Positions 12,863-23,373 of a DNA stretch of 64,000 nucleotides are shown piece by piece. The stretch is from Calliopum simillimum. Lineage: Eukaryota; Arthropoda; Insecta; Diptera; Lauxaniidae. Made by a program: the position numbers and the translations under genes. The notes below the pieces were generated by a model that worked only from the letters and a program-made list of their open reading frames with translations, was not told the origin of the DNA and ran no database searches. The stretch lies in the NCBI GenBank assembly GCA_951812925.1, contig OX638368.1, forward strand, positions 14,125,287 through 14,189,286, given 5' to 3'. Within the stretch, counting starts at the first letter, position 1. Each line of letters opens with the position of its first letter.

Positions 12863-13134
12863 TTAGTAAAAATCTGGTTTTCTCAAAAAACAGCCCTAGT
12901 AAACTTATTTATTCCTAGACTCCGTAAAAGACAACACTTCAAGCTTTTTTTAAGGTATAATACTCCGCATTTACACTTCTAAGACCGGAGATAGTGAGGT
13001 TTTTCTAACAAAAGTACTTTTAACAAAAATGTTGATTGTAAATAATTGTCAGTGAGGAGGCTGAGTGTGTGAGTGCACTGTACCTTCAATGATAGTAAGT
13101 GCATTCTAATAAAAATTCTCAAGCTGGTGGGTGA

Positions 13135-13320
13135 GTTCCCGTGTCCAAACTATTAAACAACTACCTGGAAGCAAACATCTGCATTGAATTCACATAAAAA
13201 CAAGCCAAAATATAAAAATACCTGGAAACACATTGTCATAAAGATGAAATTGTGAACATATAAAATCAAAAAACTTCTATCAAAAAACTACCTGGAAGCA
13301 AACATCTGCATTGACCGTTT
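13135..13320. repeat. Subterminal direct repeats upstream of the transposase
   Basis: CTACCTGGAAGCAAACATCT, followed by GCATTGA, occurs at about 13162-13188 and again at about 13287-13313, with a weaker ACCTGGAAACA copy near 13220. The spacing is about 124 bp. The repeats lie just upstream of the promoter, where subterminal transposase-binding sites are often found; that role is inference. Confidence 0.6.
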
Positions 13321-13363
13321 AGGTAGCGCTTAGGTATCACGCACCGACAGCAGCAGCACACAA

Positions 13364-13371
13364 TATAAAAG
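13364..13371 (+). promoter_or_regulatory. TATA box of the transposase gene
   Basis: TATAAAAG stands in an unusually GC-rich stretch about 78 bp before the first in-frame ATG (13442) and about 150 bp before the second (13517). Transcription would be expected to begin about 30 bp downstream, near 13395. No strong initiator could be fixed. Confidence 0.5.
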
Positions 13372-13441
13372 CGACACGACGCTCACATCGAGGCATTACA
13401 CAGCGCGACGTCAACGAGAGCTCAGCGGTGAAAGTTATAAA

Positions 13442-15466
13442 GTGACAGTGAAAGTAAAAAAAGTGAAAGTGTTATTGCATAATTCGCACACAACATTGGC
13501 AACTGACAATTTCAATATGCAGTGTGAAAAAATTGATTTATTTTGCTACGTTTGCGGTCATCAAACCAGAAAAAAAACATCTACAAGATTTCAGAAGGAA
13601 AAGAATCTTTTAACTAGTAAATTCAAAAGAGCATATACATTGTTTTTCGACGAAGTGGACTTGACCGGTGAAAATTACACACCTAATACAGTGTGTCGCC
13701 AATGTTATAACAATCTCATGGCATAATTGAGTAGAGGCAGAGGTACTATGAAGTATTGTAAGCCGGTAAACTGGATTAATCGCCCAGGTGATCATGATGC
13801 AACCAGTTGCTATGCATGCGTAAATTACACATGTGGTCTAAATCGACATGCTGAGAGATTAAAATTTATAAAGCAACTGCAACAGCCACACTACCAGTGC
13901 TTGTACCTGAAAATTTTGTATCACCAAGGCCGCCAACTCCAGATCGTAGTACAGAATGTACAGGAATGACTAGAGCAAGTGGTGTTACTTATGAAGATCC
14001 ATTTGATACCGATTATGAGCCCCAACAGGGAAGAGATGGACCACAACTAATAACACAAATGGAAATGGATTTCATTGTGGCCATATTGGGATTATCGCAG
14101 CGACTTGCAATATTTTTGACAGCTTTTTTAAAGCAAAGAAAACTCACACATGCTTATGTTAACTCTACGGCGTACCGCAAACGACAAGCTGAATTTCAGA
14201 TGCTCTACACTCTAGATGATGACAATTCGTTCGCTTACTGCAACGATATAAAAGCTTTGGTGGTAAAAATGGGAATGAACTACATCGCTAGTGAGTGGAG
14301 ATTATTTATTGATGGTTCTGTTTCAAGCTTGAAAGCAGTGTTGTTGCATGTGTCGAACCGAAAACCTTCCATTCCGCTAGCAATGGGTATCAACATGAAA
14401 GAAAGCTATGAAACATTGAAAGATATAATGGAAAAAATCAAATATTACGAAAATAAATGGAAGATTTGCTGTGATTTGAAGGTCATCAACATTTTGCAAG
14501 GGATCATCGATAAGGGCGGCTTCCCAAAATTCTTTTGTTTTCTTTGTAATTGGGATTCACGCTCACCTCTGAATCAATTCCAATGTAATTCGTGGAGGCC
14601 AAGAGGAAGTGTGGATGAACAAATACAACAACATAGACTGAAGAATGCACCTTTAATTGACAATACTCAAGACATCTTGCTGCCACCGCTCCACATAAAA
14701 TTGGGAATTGTAAAAAAATTCATCGAAGTGGCCGTTGTAAATTGTCCAAACGCATTCGACTATTTGAAAAGCGTTTTCCCAAAGCGTAGCGATGACAAAA
14801 TTAAAAAAGGTATTGTAGTAAATTTAAAACGAATTTTTGTTCACCTAATTGTACTATTTACATTATGTTAATGTTTTCTTTTCTGTCTTTATATTTTGTT
14901 TTCATTTAACAGGCGTACTTAATGGCCCTGACATTAGAAAGCTATTCAAGAGCAACTTTGATTCATCGCTTGATGAAAATCATTCAATGGCATGGATTTG
15001 CCTTCAGCGTGTATGCACCAGAGTCTTGGGAGGGGATCGTGACGCGGAACCGGAAGCAAGAGAATGGGTGAAAGAAATGCTGCATTATTTTGAGATAATC
15101 GGCGCATCGATGACATTAAAGCTGCATTTTCTTCATTTTCATTTTGACGATTTTATCAAACAACTCCCTACCGAATCCGATGAGCAAGGAGAACGGTTTC
15201 ACCAAACCACAATGCCCATGGAAAAACGGTACAAAGGCAAAAACCTCGACGCATTGCTTGCAGAGGTATGTTGGTGGAGTCACAAGATCACCCTGTATGA
15301 TGTTAATGAAGTATTTGAAGAAGAAAGAGCTGATGATGGAGGGCAGTCTGGAAGCAACGTGCCTGTGGACACCATAAGTTCTGAATCAGAGTCAGATTCG
15401 GACGACGATTTGGATCCACAACTTAAGAGAGCGCGATTTGCAAGTCCAGGGCCATCAACATTATAA
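13442..15466 (+). pseudogene. Transposase gene, two exons, disrupted by a stop and a frameshift
   Basis: Exon 1 begins at ATG 13442 or, more likely, 13517. It encodes a cysteine-rich N-terminal region (CYVCG, CRQC, CYACVNYTCG) that looks zinc-binding, but is cut by an in-frame TAA at 13724-13726 and a frame change near 13880. The frame from 13897 continues with LFIDGS (Asp codon 14311), CDLKV (Asp codon 14473) and a CFLC pair. An intron (14810-14912) joins it to exon 2, which holds GERFHQ (Glu codon 15191) and EKRYKGK and ends in an acidic Ser/Asp tail. The architecture matches multicopy arthropod proteins usually labelled uncharacterised. A D-D-E nuclease role is inferred from the three conserved acidic motifs plus the flanking long terminal repeats. 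The breaks make this copy inactive unless rare recoding occurs. Confidence 0.75.
14810..14912 (+). other. Spliceosomal intron in the transposase gene
   Basis: A 103 bp AT-rich interval begins GTATTG and ends with a pyrimidine-rich TTTTCATTTAACAG. Removing it joins the Lys-Lys end of exon 1 to Gly-Val-Leu-Asn-Gly in frame (phase 1), whereas reading through gives a hydrophobic, stop-terminated tail. The consensus ends and the restored reading frame are both seen directly. Confidence 0.85.
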
Positions 15467-15531
15467 ACATAATACGAATACTTTTTTTAATATTTTTGTA
15501 ATAGATAGCATAGTATCTCAATGTTGAAGTA

Positions 15532-15537
15532 AATAAA
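15532..15537 (+). terminator. Poly(A) signal of the transposase gene
   Basis: AATAAA lies 66 bp after the TAA stop of exon 2 and before the right terminal repeat, at the expected position for 3' end formation. Confidence 0.55.
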
Positions 15538-15557
15538 AAACACATGAAATTAAAAAA

Positions 15558-16194
15558 CGGTGTTAAGAATAATTCCCAGGAAGTTTATATGTTCTAGAAA
15601 TTTGTTTATTGAGATCTTAGGTAAATTTTTGTAGTTGATTGTTTCCTTGAATTTTGAACGGTTTGAACAGGAGAAAAAGGTAAAAAAAATGAAATTAAAA
15701 AATTTTCGGCAAATTTTTCACTTTTGGGTGCTACCTAAACAGTGCTAAGAATTATCTCTAGGAAGTTTATATGTTCTAAAAATTTGTTTATTGAAATCTT
15801 AGGTAAATTTGTGTAGTTGATTGTTTCCTTGAATTTTGAACGGTTTGCTACCTATGGACCTGAACACGGGAAAAAAGGTAAAAAAAAATCGAATTTTTTA
15901 AAGTTTTTTGCGATTTTGATCTGGAAGGTGAAGTTTTTTTGATTTTATATGTTCGCAATTTTTGTTCTTTATGACAAGAGCTACAACTTTGCCTCAGAGA
16001 ATAAATCGAAATTCTGAACGGTTTGCAAGATATGAGCCTGAGAAAATGATCATATTTTTACGAAAATGATACCGAGGCCCCAAATCTTTGGCGGCCCATA
16101 AAAAAAAAGTGGAGGACTTTGGGAAAAATTGGGAGACACGGGTCTTTTTTTTTTAGTCTTTTATCACGTAGTGGTGTCCGTATATTGTTATTTT
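15558..16194. repeat. Right terminal inverted repeat with an internal partial duplication
   Basis: 15690-16194 complements the left arm. Just inside it, 15558-15665 repeats the block found again at about 15745-15850 (GGAAGTTTATATGTTCT, TTTGTTTATTGA, TTGATTGTTTCCTTGAATTT). The left end has only one copy, so the two ends are not symmetrical. Confidence 0.75.
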
Positions 16195-16329
16195 GCCATG
16201 ACTTAAAAAATTACACACAGTGATATCCTAAGCTATCGATTCGATATACATTTCCATTACACCCAGTTTTTCCAAATTTATTTGCCCAGCTCCAATTCTA
16301 CTATGCACCAGGCATTGAAATAAGCTGTA

Positions 16330-16760
16330 GGTTAGGTTAGGTTCAAGTGGCGGCAAATTAGCCACACATAGACCAAAAAGGTCCGTAGTGATACCACATC
16401 ATCCCGGACGTTGAGTCGCGTAGATGTAATTAATTAGATGTAATAATGGGGTTTCAGCCCTCTACAGGCTTGAGCGTGAAGGCTTTAGAAGCCATTGCGA
16501 AGTTTTTAATTGGTTTTAGACCAGTATCTGAAAGTTCTTCAAGATTGTTAAAAAACATTTGTCCAAGGGTTTTAAATCTGGTTCTGCAAAGCGCTGGACA
16601 AAAACACAGTAGATGTTCCAAATTCTCCTCTTCGTCTTCATTACACCACCGACACCTACTATCCGCTAGAATGCCCATTCTATGAGCGTGATATCCAATA
16701 AGACAGTGTCCAGTGATGGCTCCCACAACAGTTCTACATGTTGTTAGCTGTAGTAATACC
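16330..16760 (-). pseudogene. 3' fragment of a jockey/R1/LOA-type LINE polyprotein
   Basis: On the minus strand, 16454-16726 (open a little further upstream) encodes a typical C-terminal tail of a non-LTR reverse transcriptase protein. It has TGHCLIGYHAHRMGI, then CRWC, then EENLEHLLCFCPAL, a Cys/His cluster that follows the RNase H or linker region in these proteins. After the stop, a 3' untranslated stretch ends in AACCTAACCTAACCTA. The RT and endonuclease parts are missing, so it is a 5'-truncated copy. The exact clade cannot be set from so short a piece. Confidence 0.8.
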
Positions 16761-17589
16761 CTATTTCTGCAGTAATAACTTCAAATTTGCAGTAATAACT
16801 TCAGAATATTGTAAAAAATTTTAATAATAACTTTCACCCAAATTCATATTTCTTTGTTTTCGTTAATCTTTGAAACTAAATACTCATTTTATTTCGCTTA
16901 TAACCGTTGTTTTAGTTGTCTAACCTCACTAATTTGGGCTAAAATGTAGCAACCACAATAAGTACTCGGCAACTCTACTTTACACATATTTTTATAAATG
17001 CATTCGAAGAAAATTTCGCTATAAATTTTTAATTTTAAATCGAACCATTGCCATGATATCTGTTATTTAATATTAATATTTAATGTTAATCAATTGAGTA
17101 AGACACTAAAAAAATGTTGCTAAAAATTGCAAATAAAAACAACAAAAAATTTTGCAGTAATAACTTTTTCTTATTTCAACCCCTGCTACGCACATACCTG
17201 AATTTTGTATTGGTATTCTTTATTTTATTTTAAGGTGAATTAAAGTTCGCTTTCTGTACCTAATGCACTTTTTAATGTACAATATACTTGCATATTTTTG
17301 TATTCGTTATCTCCTAATGGAGCTTATGAATTAAAGAAATTCTTAATAAAAAAACCATGAAATTAAAAATAAAATCGCCGTATGATAATTTTTTCTCAGC
17401 TTAATTGACTCACTCGATCAATTATCCGGGATTCTTTTAATTGATCAATCGGATCAATTGAGCGGGCCCCGCTTAATTAATTCCCCGGTTAATTGAACCG
17501 AAAAGTTTGCATTTTTCATCAGGTCAATTAAGCGGGGTCTACTGTATTACGAAACATATAACATTATTTGTATTGAGAAACGATTATTT

Positions 17590-18200
17590 AAAATTTAGCG
17601 AAAAATTCCATATATGTTAAAAAATTCTATTTAAAGTGGAAAAATTTAATTTTTATTGAAAAATTTAAATTAAATTTTTAGTGGAAAACTCAATTTAAAG
17701 TAAACATCTCAATTTCAAGTGAAAAATTAAATTTTTTCGGGAAAAATTTTATTTTGGGTGAAATTTTTAGTTTCAAGTGCAAAAATAAATTTTTTGTTGA
17801 AAATTAAATTTTTTGTGAAAAATTAATTGGTAAGGGAAGAATTAAATTTTCGGTTCAGTTTGTAGTGCAAAATCAAGTTTTAGTAAAAAACTCAACTTTT
17901 GAGTGAAAAACTAAATTTTTTTGTGAAAAATTCAATTTGAAGAGGACATCTCAATTTCAAGAGAAAAACTCAATTTTTTTGTGAAAAATTATATATTGAG
18001 TTTTAAGTGAAATTTTTAGTTTTAAGTAAAAGTTTCAGTTTTTAGTATTAAAATCAATTTTTTGGTGAAAAATTAAGAGAGAGTTGGTGAGAGGTCATTT
18101 TGTTAGTTTTTAATGGAAAAGTAAATTTTGTTGGTTTTTAATGGAAAAGTAAATTTTTTCACGAAAAACTCAATTTTTTTGTGAAAAGTTAAATTTTTTA
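17590..18200. repeat. Degenerate tandem array of about 22-28 bp A/T-rich units
   Basis: Dozens of loosely conserved units of the type GTGAAAAATTAAATTTTTT or AAACTCAATTTTAAG follow one another for about 600 bp, immediately outside the Tigger-like element and ahead of the large foldback. No coding potential. Confidence 0.7.
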
Positions 18201-18264
18201 ATGAAAATTTGGTCTCGGATCTTAAAATTTTGTAATAAATTTGGTTTCTATCAAAAATGGAAAT

Positions 18265-20391
18265 CCGACACACCTGTCCCCACGTGTTTTAAATAAAAAG
18301 TGCTTGCACTCAAAATGTTTTTTTGGGGAAATATGCGGAATGCTTCTAGGATCAAACATACATAGCTCTTTTTTCAAAGTGAGCGGCACTTTATAAAACC
18401 AGGGCCGAAAAACCCATTTTTTAGCACGGAGCTCTATACTAAAACCAAAAAAAAGGTTGACTAAAACGGATACAAAAAAAGAGTATGCAGAAAGTAACCT
18501 GCTTGTCCGTAGTTTAAAAACCAGTAAACTGAAAAACCCTACAAAATATCGTTTACGAGATATTGCGTTTTTACTTAATTTTTTGTGTTTCTATTAAAAA
18601 ATTTAATTTTTGCGTACAAAAAAATAATGATCAATATATAGAAACAAACCTAGTCAGATCTGATGTATTTTTTGATGATTAATGCGAATCTGGTCTTAAA
18701 ATTGCTCTATCTAGCAGGTAATTGTTTATCATCAAACTCGATAAAGTTTTTAAAAGTAATATTCTTTTTCTTTAAAATTCATTTAGATCTATATCGATAT
18801 CTTTATTTTTCTCCGAAATATCCTAACCTAAATAAAGTTCAAAAAATGCACGAAAGACGCCATTGGCAACATTGGTTGATTTAAATAAAAAGTTGTTAAA
18901 AATGACTATGATGTTTAAGAATGGAGAATGTTTCTGTAAAAAGTAATTATTTTCACTTGTAATTTACCATAATCATTTTTAACAACTTTTTACATAAATC
19001 AACCAATGTTGTTGTTCGTGCACTTTTTGATTTTTTTTTTTAGGTTAGGATATTTCGGAGAAAAATAAAGATATCGATAAGAATCTTAGTGAGTTTTAAA
19101 GAAAAAAAATAGTTCCTTAAAAACCTTTATCAAATTTTATAATAAATAATTACATGCTCCTGTTATATAACTTTAAAATTGGTAAAAAACCGTACATTCC
19201 AAAATTTCAGGCTAGGATATCTCAAAAATCGGAAGTGATAGAGCAATTTCAAGACCAGATTCGGATTAATCATCAAAAAGTACATCAGATTTGACTAGTT
19301 TTGTTTCTATATATTGATCATTATTTTTTTGTACGCAAAAATTAAATTTTTTAATAAAAACACAAAAAAATTAAGTGAAAACGCAATATCTAGTAAACGA
19401 TATTTTGTAGGGTTTTTCAACTTACTGTTTTTTAATCCGCGGACAAGCAGGTTACTTTCTGCGTACTCGTTTTTTGTATCCATTTTAGTCAACTTTTTTT
19501 TGGTTTTAGTATAGAGCCCCGTGCTAAAAAATGCATTTTTCGGCCTGGTTTGAAATAGTGAAAAAAGAGCTATATATGTTTGATCCTAGAGGCATTCCGC
19601 ATATTTCCCCAAAAAAATATTTTGGGTGCAAGCACTTTTTATTTAAGGGGGGCTTCTCATGTAAAATTTTCAAAAAATCGATTTTTTTTTTTCAAAGGTT
19701 GATAGAATAACGTCTTGGAAGTATATTCCCAAAGTTTCATGACTCAACTCTAAATATTATGGAAAATATGTTTGATTGAACCAGCGAGCTCATGTAAAAT
19801 TTTCAAAAAATCGATTTTTTTTTAAAACTTTTTTAAATCGTTTTTTCTCAAAACTATGGTTTTGAAATTGCGGTACACGATTGCGAAAAAACTACTTAAC
19901 CGATTTTTGATTTCTAAAAAGTGTTTTGCAGATTATAAATTGGACGAGTGCATGAATGTCTGAAATTGTGGAAAAAAAGTTATTTTATACACTTTTTAGC
20001 CTCATTTAGCGACAAGAAATGACGAAAAAATAGCACTTTTTTTCAAGACATGATTTCAATATTGTAGGATCGAATTTTTTGGAGTTGCTGACATTCATGC
20101 ACTCAGGTGAACCCTGCTGAATAATAAAAAAATTTTGTTTTATGTTTCAGATTAAAACTTTGGGCTCCACAATGTACCGCGGCCACGCGACATTTAATAA
20201 GTCCGCCATTTTGTCTATTTAGTTTTTGAAAAAATGCTTTTTTATAGTTCAAACATGTTCTTAAATATATGCAAAAAATTATTTGTGTGTGTTTTTATTT
20301 TCCGAGTGAAAAACAATCCCGAAAAACAACTACTTTTTGACGTGTTACATGAGAAGCCCCCCTTAAAACACGTGGGGACAGGTGTGCCGAA
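18265..20391. mobile_element. Large foldback element with arms of about 650 bp
   Basis: The left arm (18265 to about 18912) and the right arm (about 18969-19646, then 20363-20391) are inverted copies around a centre near 18940. Matching blocks include CACACCTGTCCCCACGTG / its complement at 20367-20388, AAGTGCTTGCACTCAAAATG, CTGCTTGTCCG and CCGAAATATCCTAACCT. The right arm has about 75 extra bases near 19130-19200 and is split by a TTAA-flanked MITE. No protein is encoded; the paired 60-codon frames on both arms mirror each other because of the palindrome. A transcript would fold into one very long hairpin. Confidence 0.85.
19647..20362. mobile_element. 716 bp TTAA-flanked MITE nested in the foldback
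   Basis: Both ends carry the 18 bp inverted repeat GGGGGGCTTCTCATGTAA, with TTAA on each side (19643-19646 and 20363-20366). Removing the element and one TTAA restores the sequence of the opposite foldback arm exactly at the junction, which proves an insertion. TTAA targeting is characteristic of piggyBac-like transposases, which is the likely driver, by inference. The interior is AT-rich, with a repeated AAAATTTTCAAAAAATCGAT line at about 19662 and 19798. Confidence 0.9.
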
Positions 20392-22971
20392 GTCGTATGG
20401 GTTAAATCATTTTGGCGCTAGGGGCTCGATGTTTTCATTGAAATATTCTGTTCAGTCATACGTTAGGTACTAAAGAGAAAAGAAAATTTAAGTTTTTTAC
20501 ACAGAGCTCGTAATAGTGAATTTAATTCGTAGATCGGAATTAGCAGTTTTTTCTTCACATTTCTGTGTGTTTAACATAAAACATCAACAAATGTAGATGT
20601 CAAGTTTTAATTTTAATCCCAACGATACATTCAAAAGAATTTATTCTGAAAAACTATTATTTAGTTAAACTTAAATTTACATACAATTTTCTAAGTTATA
20701 AGAATTTGTTAAACCTGTTTTTAGCTGAATGAGCTTAGGTACTCGAATGTAGCTTTTTTTATTTAAATTTCATGCTTATTAGCTGGCATTCTTTATATTC
20801 AATAGCTGCTAGTGATTTATACATTTGTATGCAAAACGGAAACGGAAACCGCAAAATGTTGTTTTGTTGTAAATTTTATTGGTCGAAAGCGTGCGCCCAT
20901 AACAACTTCCGTCACTTGTTTGTTTATTTGTTTGCGTGAAAAACCTATTGACAGTAAAAATAGTTGTGACACATTTATGTCAAGTACGTGATAAAAAGCC
21001 TAAAAACTGTCGGTTGATTTTGAAACAAATGTGTTTTTGGAAATATTGAAAAAAAAATTTATAGTGATGTGAATTTTGTTTTTTAAATAGATAATAAAAT
21101 AAAAGAACTATAAGAAACTTCAAAATTTCAACAATTTTCAAACAAAGCAAGAAAGAGATAAAATCATTTGGCCATCCCGCTGAAAAAATTTAATAAAAGA
21201 AAATGCATTAACTTAATTTATTTGTTCATTGTCACTTTGTTATGTCAGCTGCTGTGTCATTATTTGTTATATAATTTTGCACTTATTTTTTTTATATTTT
21301 TTTATTATTTATTTAAGGTAATAAAATTCGCTTTTTAACCTCGACACATTTTTTATTGAAACCATATTAATGAAATTAACATTAATTAAATATTTTTAAA
21401 TTGAAATTAATAAAAAATAAAAATAAATGGGCGTATAATGCATCACAAAGGAAACTTTTAAATTGTTTTTTATTAAAAAATTTCAATAAAATAAAAACTC
21501 TGTTCAAGTCGATAATGAACGTGTATGTCAACAATAACTGCTGCATTAAAATTATAATGAACAGCAATTATTTTCTATACATTATTGGCCATGGCCATAA
21601 CAAAGTGTTGTTGGTGAGTGTGTGAAATAAAGTTACGCACACATAAACAATACGAAACCCATTAGCAGCATAACGCTTTGTTGACTACACTTAATAACTT
21701 AATAAAAAAAATAATGGTAATTTTTACCAACAAAAAGCTTTCACACATATATGTAATAAACGCTGGCAGCTACAAAATCCTTGAAATATTTAATTGAAAA
21801 TTTACCAGTTAAAATTCTAAAAGTACTGGACAGCAAACAACGCCAAATGTAGCATTTTGTGGTGACACACACATTAATATTTAAGTAAATTTTTGTTTTG
21901 CTTTTTAGGTCTTACAACTATTGGTGTATAAAATTTCATAAATTTTTTCATTTAAATTACTTTAATTTATACATGCTACGCCGCGAATATAGGTTAATTA
22001 TCATATTTTTAAAATATGTTCACACAAATACTTAGTTTGTTGCATTCAGAAGAGAAAAAACAATCTAAAAATTCTAAGGCACTCTACCAATTTTACGCAC
22101 ACTTTTTCACACCAACATTAACACATAAAAATTCCGGAAATTCCAGAATTTCCGAAAGCAACTACACACACAAGCATACGCATTTACACATTCTACACAC
22201 AGGAAATACAAAGTAACTCAAATTTTTTAAGTTGCCACAAATATGCAAAAGATGCCTTTATTACCGTTACAACCAACACTATGAAAGAACGAAATCACAA
22301 CTTTTATGCCATATAATTTTCGTGCTTAAATGTCTGTATCAAATAATTTTAAGTGTAGGTACACTGTCAAAAAGATAAAATGAAAAGTTTAAAGCTTACG
22401 GAAATTTGTTTTGTATGGGGTATGCAACGCTCTTTTGTCTGAGTTCGCCTTCCTTTGCTCAGAGCTTACTTTTAATGTTTCTAGTGCCTGATTGAAGCTC
22501 GGTCGGATAGTGCTATCAGTATAGCATTTTATAGATTTTGCTTGTATGTAAGGTTATATTGCTTAGATTTCCCGTTAATAATATCTCCACGAATGTACAG
22601 ACAAATATCCGCAAGAATAGACGGACCAATGGGTATATCGACTCAGGAAGTGATGCACAAAATGTCTAAAATGGTATTCTAACCAGTCTTTGCTGGCTGC
22701 TTTTAATGAAACAAAAACCAAGGTAGCGAACCCAAAGTAAAGAAAGATCTCTTTCTAAGAAATTCATATTTTTTGAGTTTAAAAATTCAAGACGCGAAAG
22801 CTCAGAAATGGTATTATTTCTTGATATTTTGGTACTTGAAATTTTTTTTTTTTAAATCTGTGCAATAATACTATAACTTTGCACTCATAGATTTCAAGAC
22901 CTAAGACCGACTAGCGCTCTCTTATAGAACTAGAGCACTGTGTTACGTTGATCAAGAATATATGTACATTA
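20392..22971. other. AT-rich stretch with no recognised gene
   Basis: Only short, low-complexity open frames. A palindromic AATTCCGGAAATTCCAGAATTTCC patch (two runs near 22130-22156) and long A/T tracts are the main landmarks. No transposon ends or RNA genes were recognised. Confidence 0.5.
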
Positions 22972-23373
22972 GGCCGGTTCAAATTTTTTGGGGGCAAAGA
23001 GTATAGCAACAAAACAATCTGCGAAAAATTCCAAGAAACTTTGCCCAAGAAACCATGGGTCTAAAATCAATATCGAGCCGCCGTAAATTGCATTGAAGTT
23101 TTGTATGTAGTACTTTAAATTTCAATAAAAAAAAAACAGAAAATTCAAATAATTTGAATAATTTTATATGAAACAAGTAAAAAAGATTTGAATTTTTTAT
23201 TTTTCTTATTGTATTTTAAAGTACTACATACAAAACTTCAACGCAATTTACGGCGGCTCGATATTGATTTTAGACCCATGGTTTCTTGGGCTAAGTTTCT
23301 TGGAATTTTTCAAAGATTGTTTTGTTGCTATACTCTTTGCCAATTTTTTGCCTTCGAACAAATTGACCCGGCC
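22972..23373. mobile_element. 402 bp foldback MITE with TA flanks
   Basis: Inverted arms of about 140-160 bp (22972-23110 and 23215-23373) begin GGCCGG and share GGCAAAGAGTATAGCAACAA and CCATGGGTCTAAAATCAATA. TA lies at 22970-22971 and 23374-23375. The paired open frames on the two arms are images of each other, not genes. The loop is a 100 bp A/T stretch. Confidence 0.8.

Larger units (their letters stand above)
12371..16194 (+). mobile_element. DNA transposon with about 0.5 kb terminal inverted repeats and an intron-containing transposase
   Basis: The arms 12371-12862 and about 15690-16194 are inverted copies of each other with high but imperfect identity. The outermost shared bases are AAAATAAC. 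Between them lie a promoter, a gene on the plus strand and a poly(A) signal. The right end also has an extra direct copy of part of its arm (15558-15665). No clear target-site duplication was seen, so the outer limit is approximate. The superfamily could not be named from sequence alone. The element sits inside a pogo/Tigger-like element. Confidence 0.75.
10952..17534. mobile_element. Pogo/Tigger-like DNA transposon, enlarged by nested insertions
   Basis: The ends are inverted repeats that begin CAGT. The left reads CAGTATATCCCGCTTAATTG and the right, complemented, CAGTAGACCCCGCTTAATTG. TA lies outside each (10950-10951, 17535-17536). CAGT termini with TA duplication are a known hallmark of pogo/Tigger elements. 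Both ends also carry subterminal repeats of CCCGCTTAATTGA and CCCCGGTTAATTGA (10966-11100 and 17395-17530). No transposase of this family remains. Most of the 6.6 kb comes from later insertions at 11484-12106, 12371-16194 and about 16330-16760. Confidence 0.75.
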
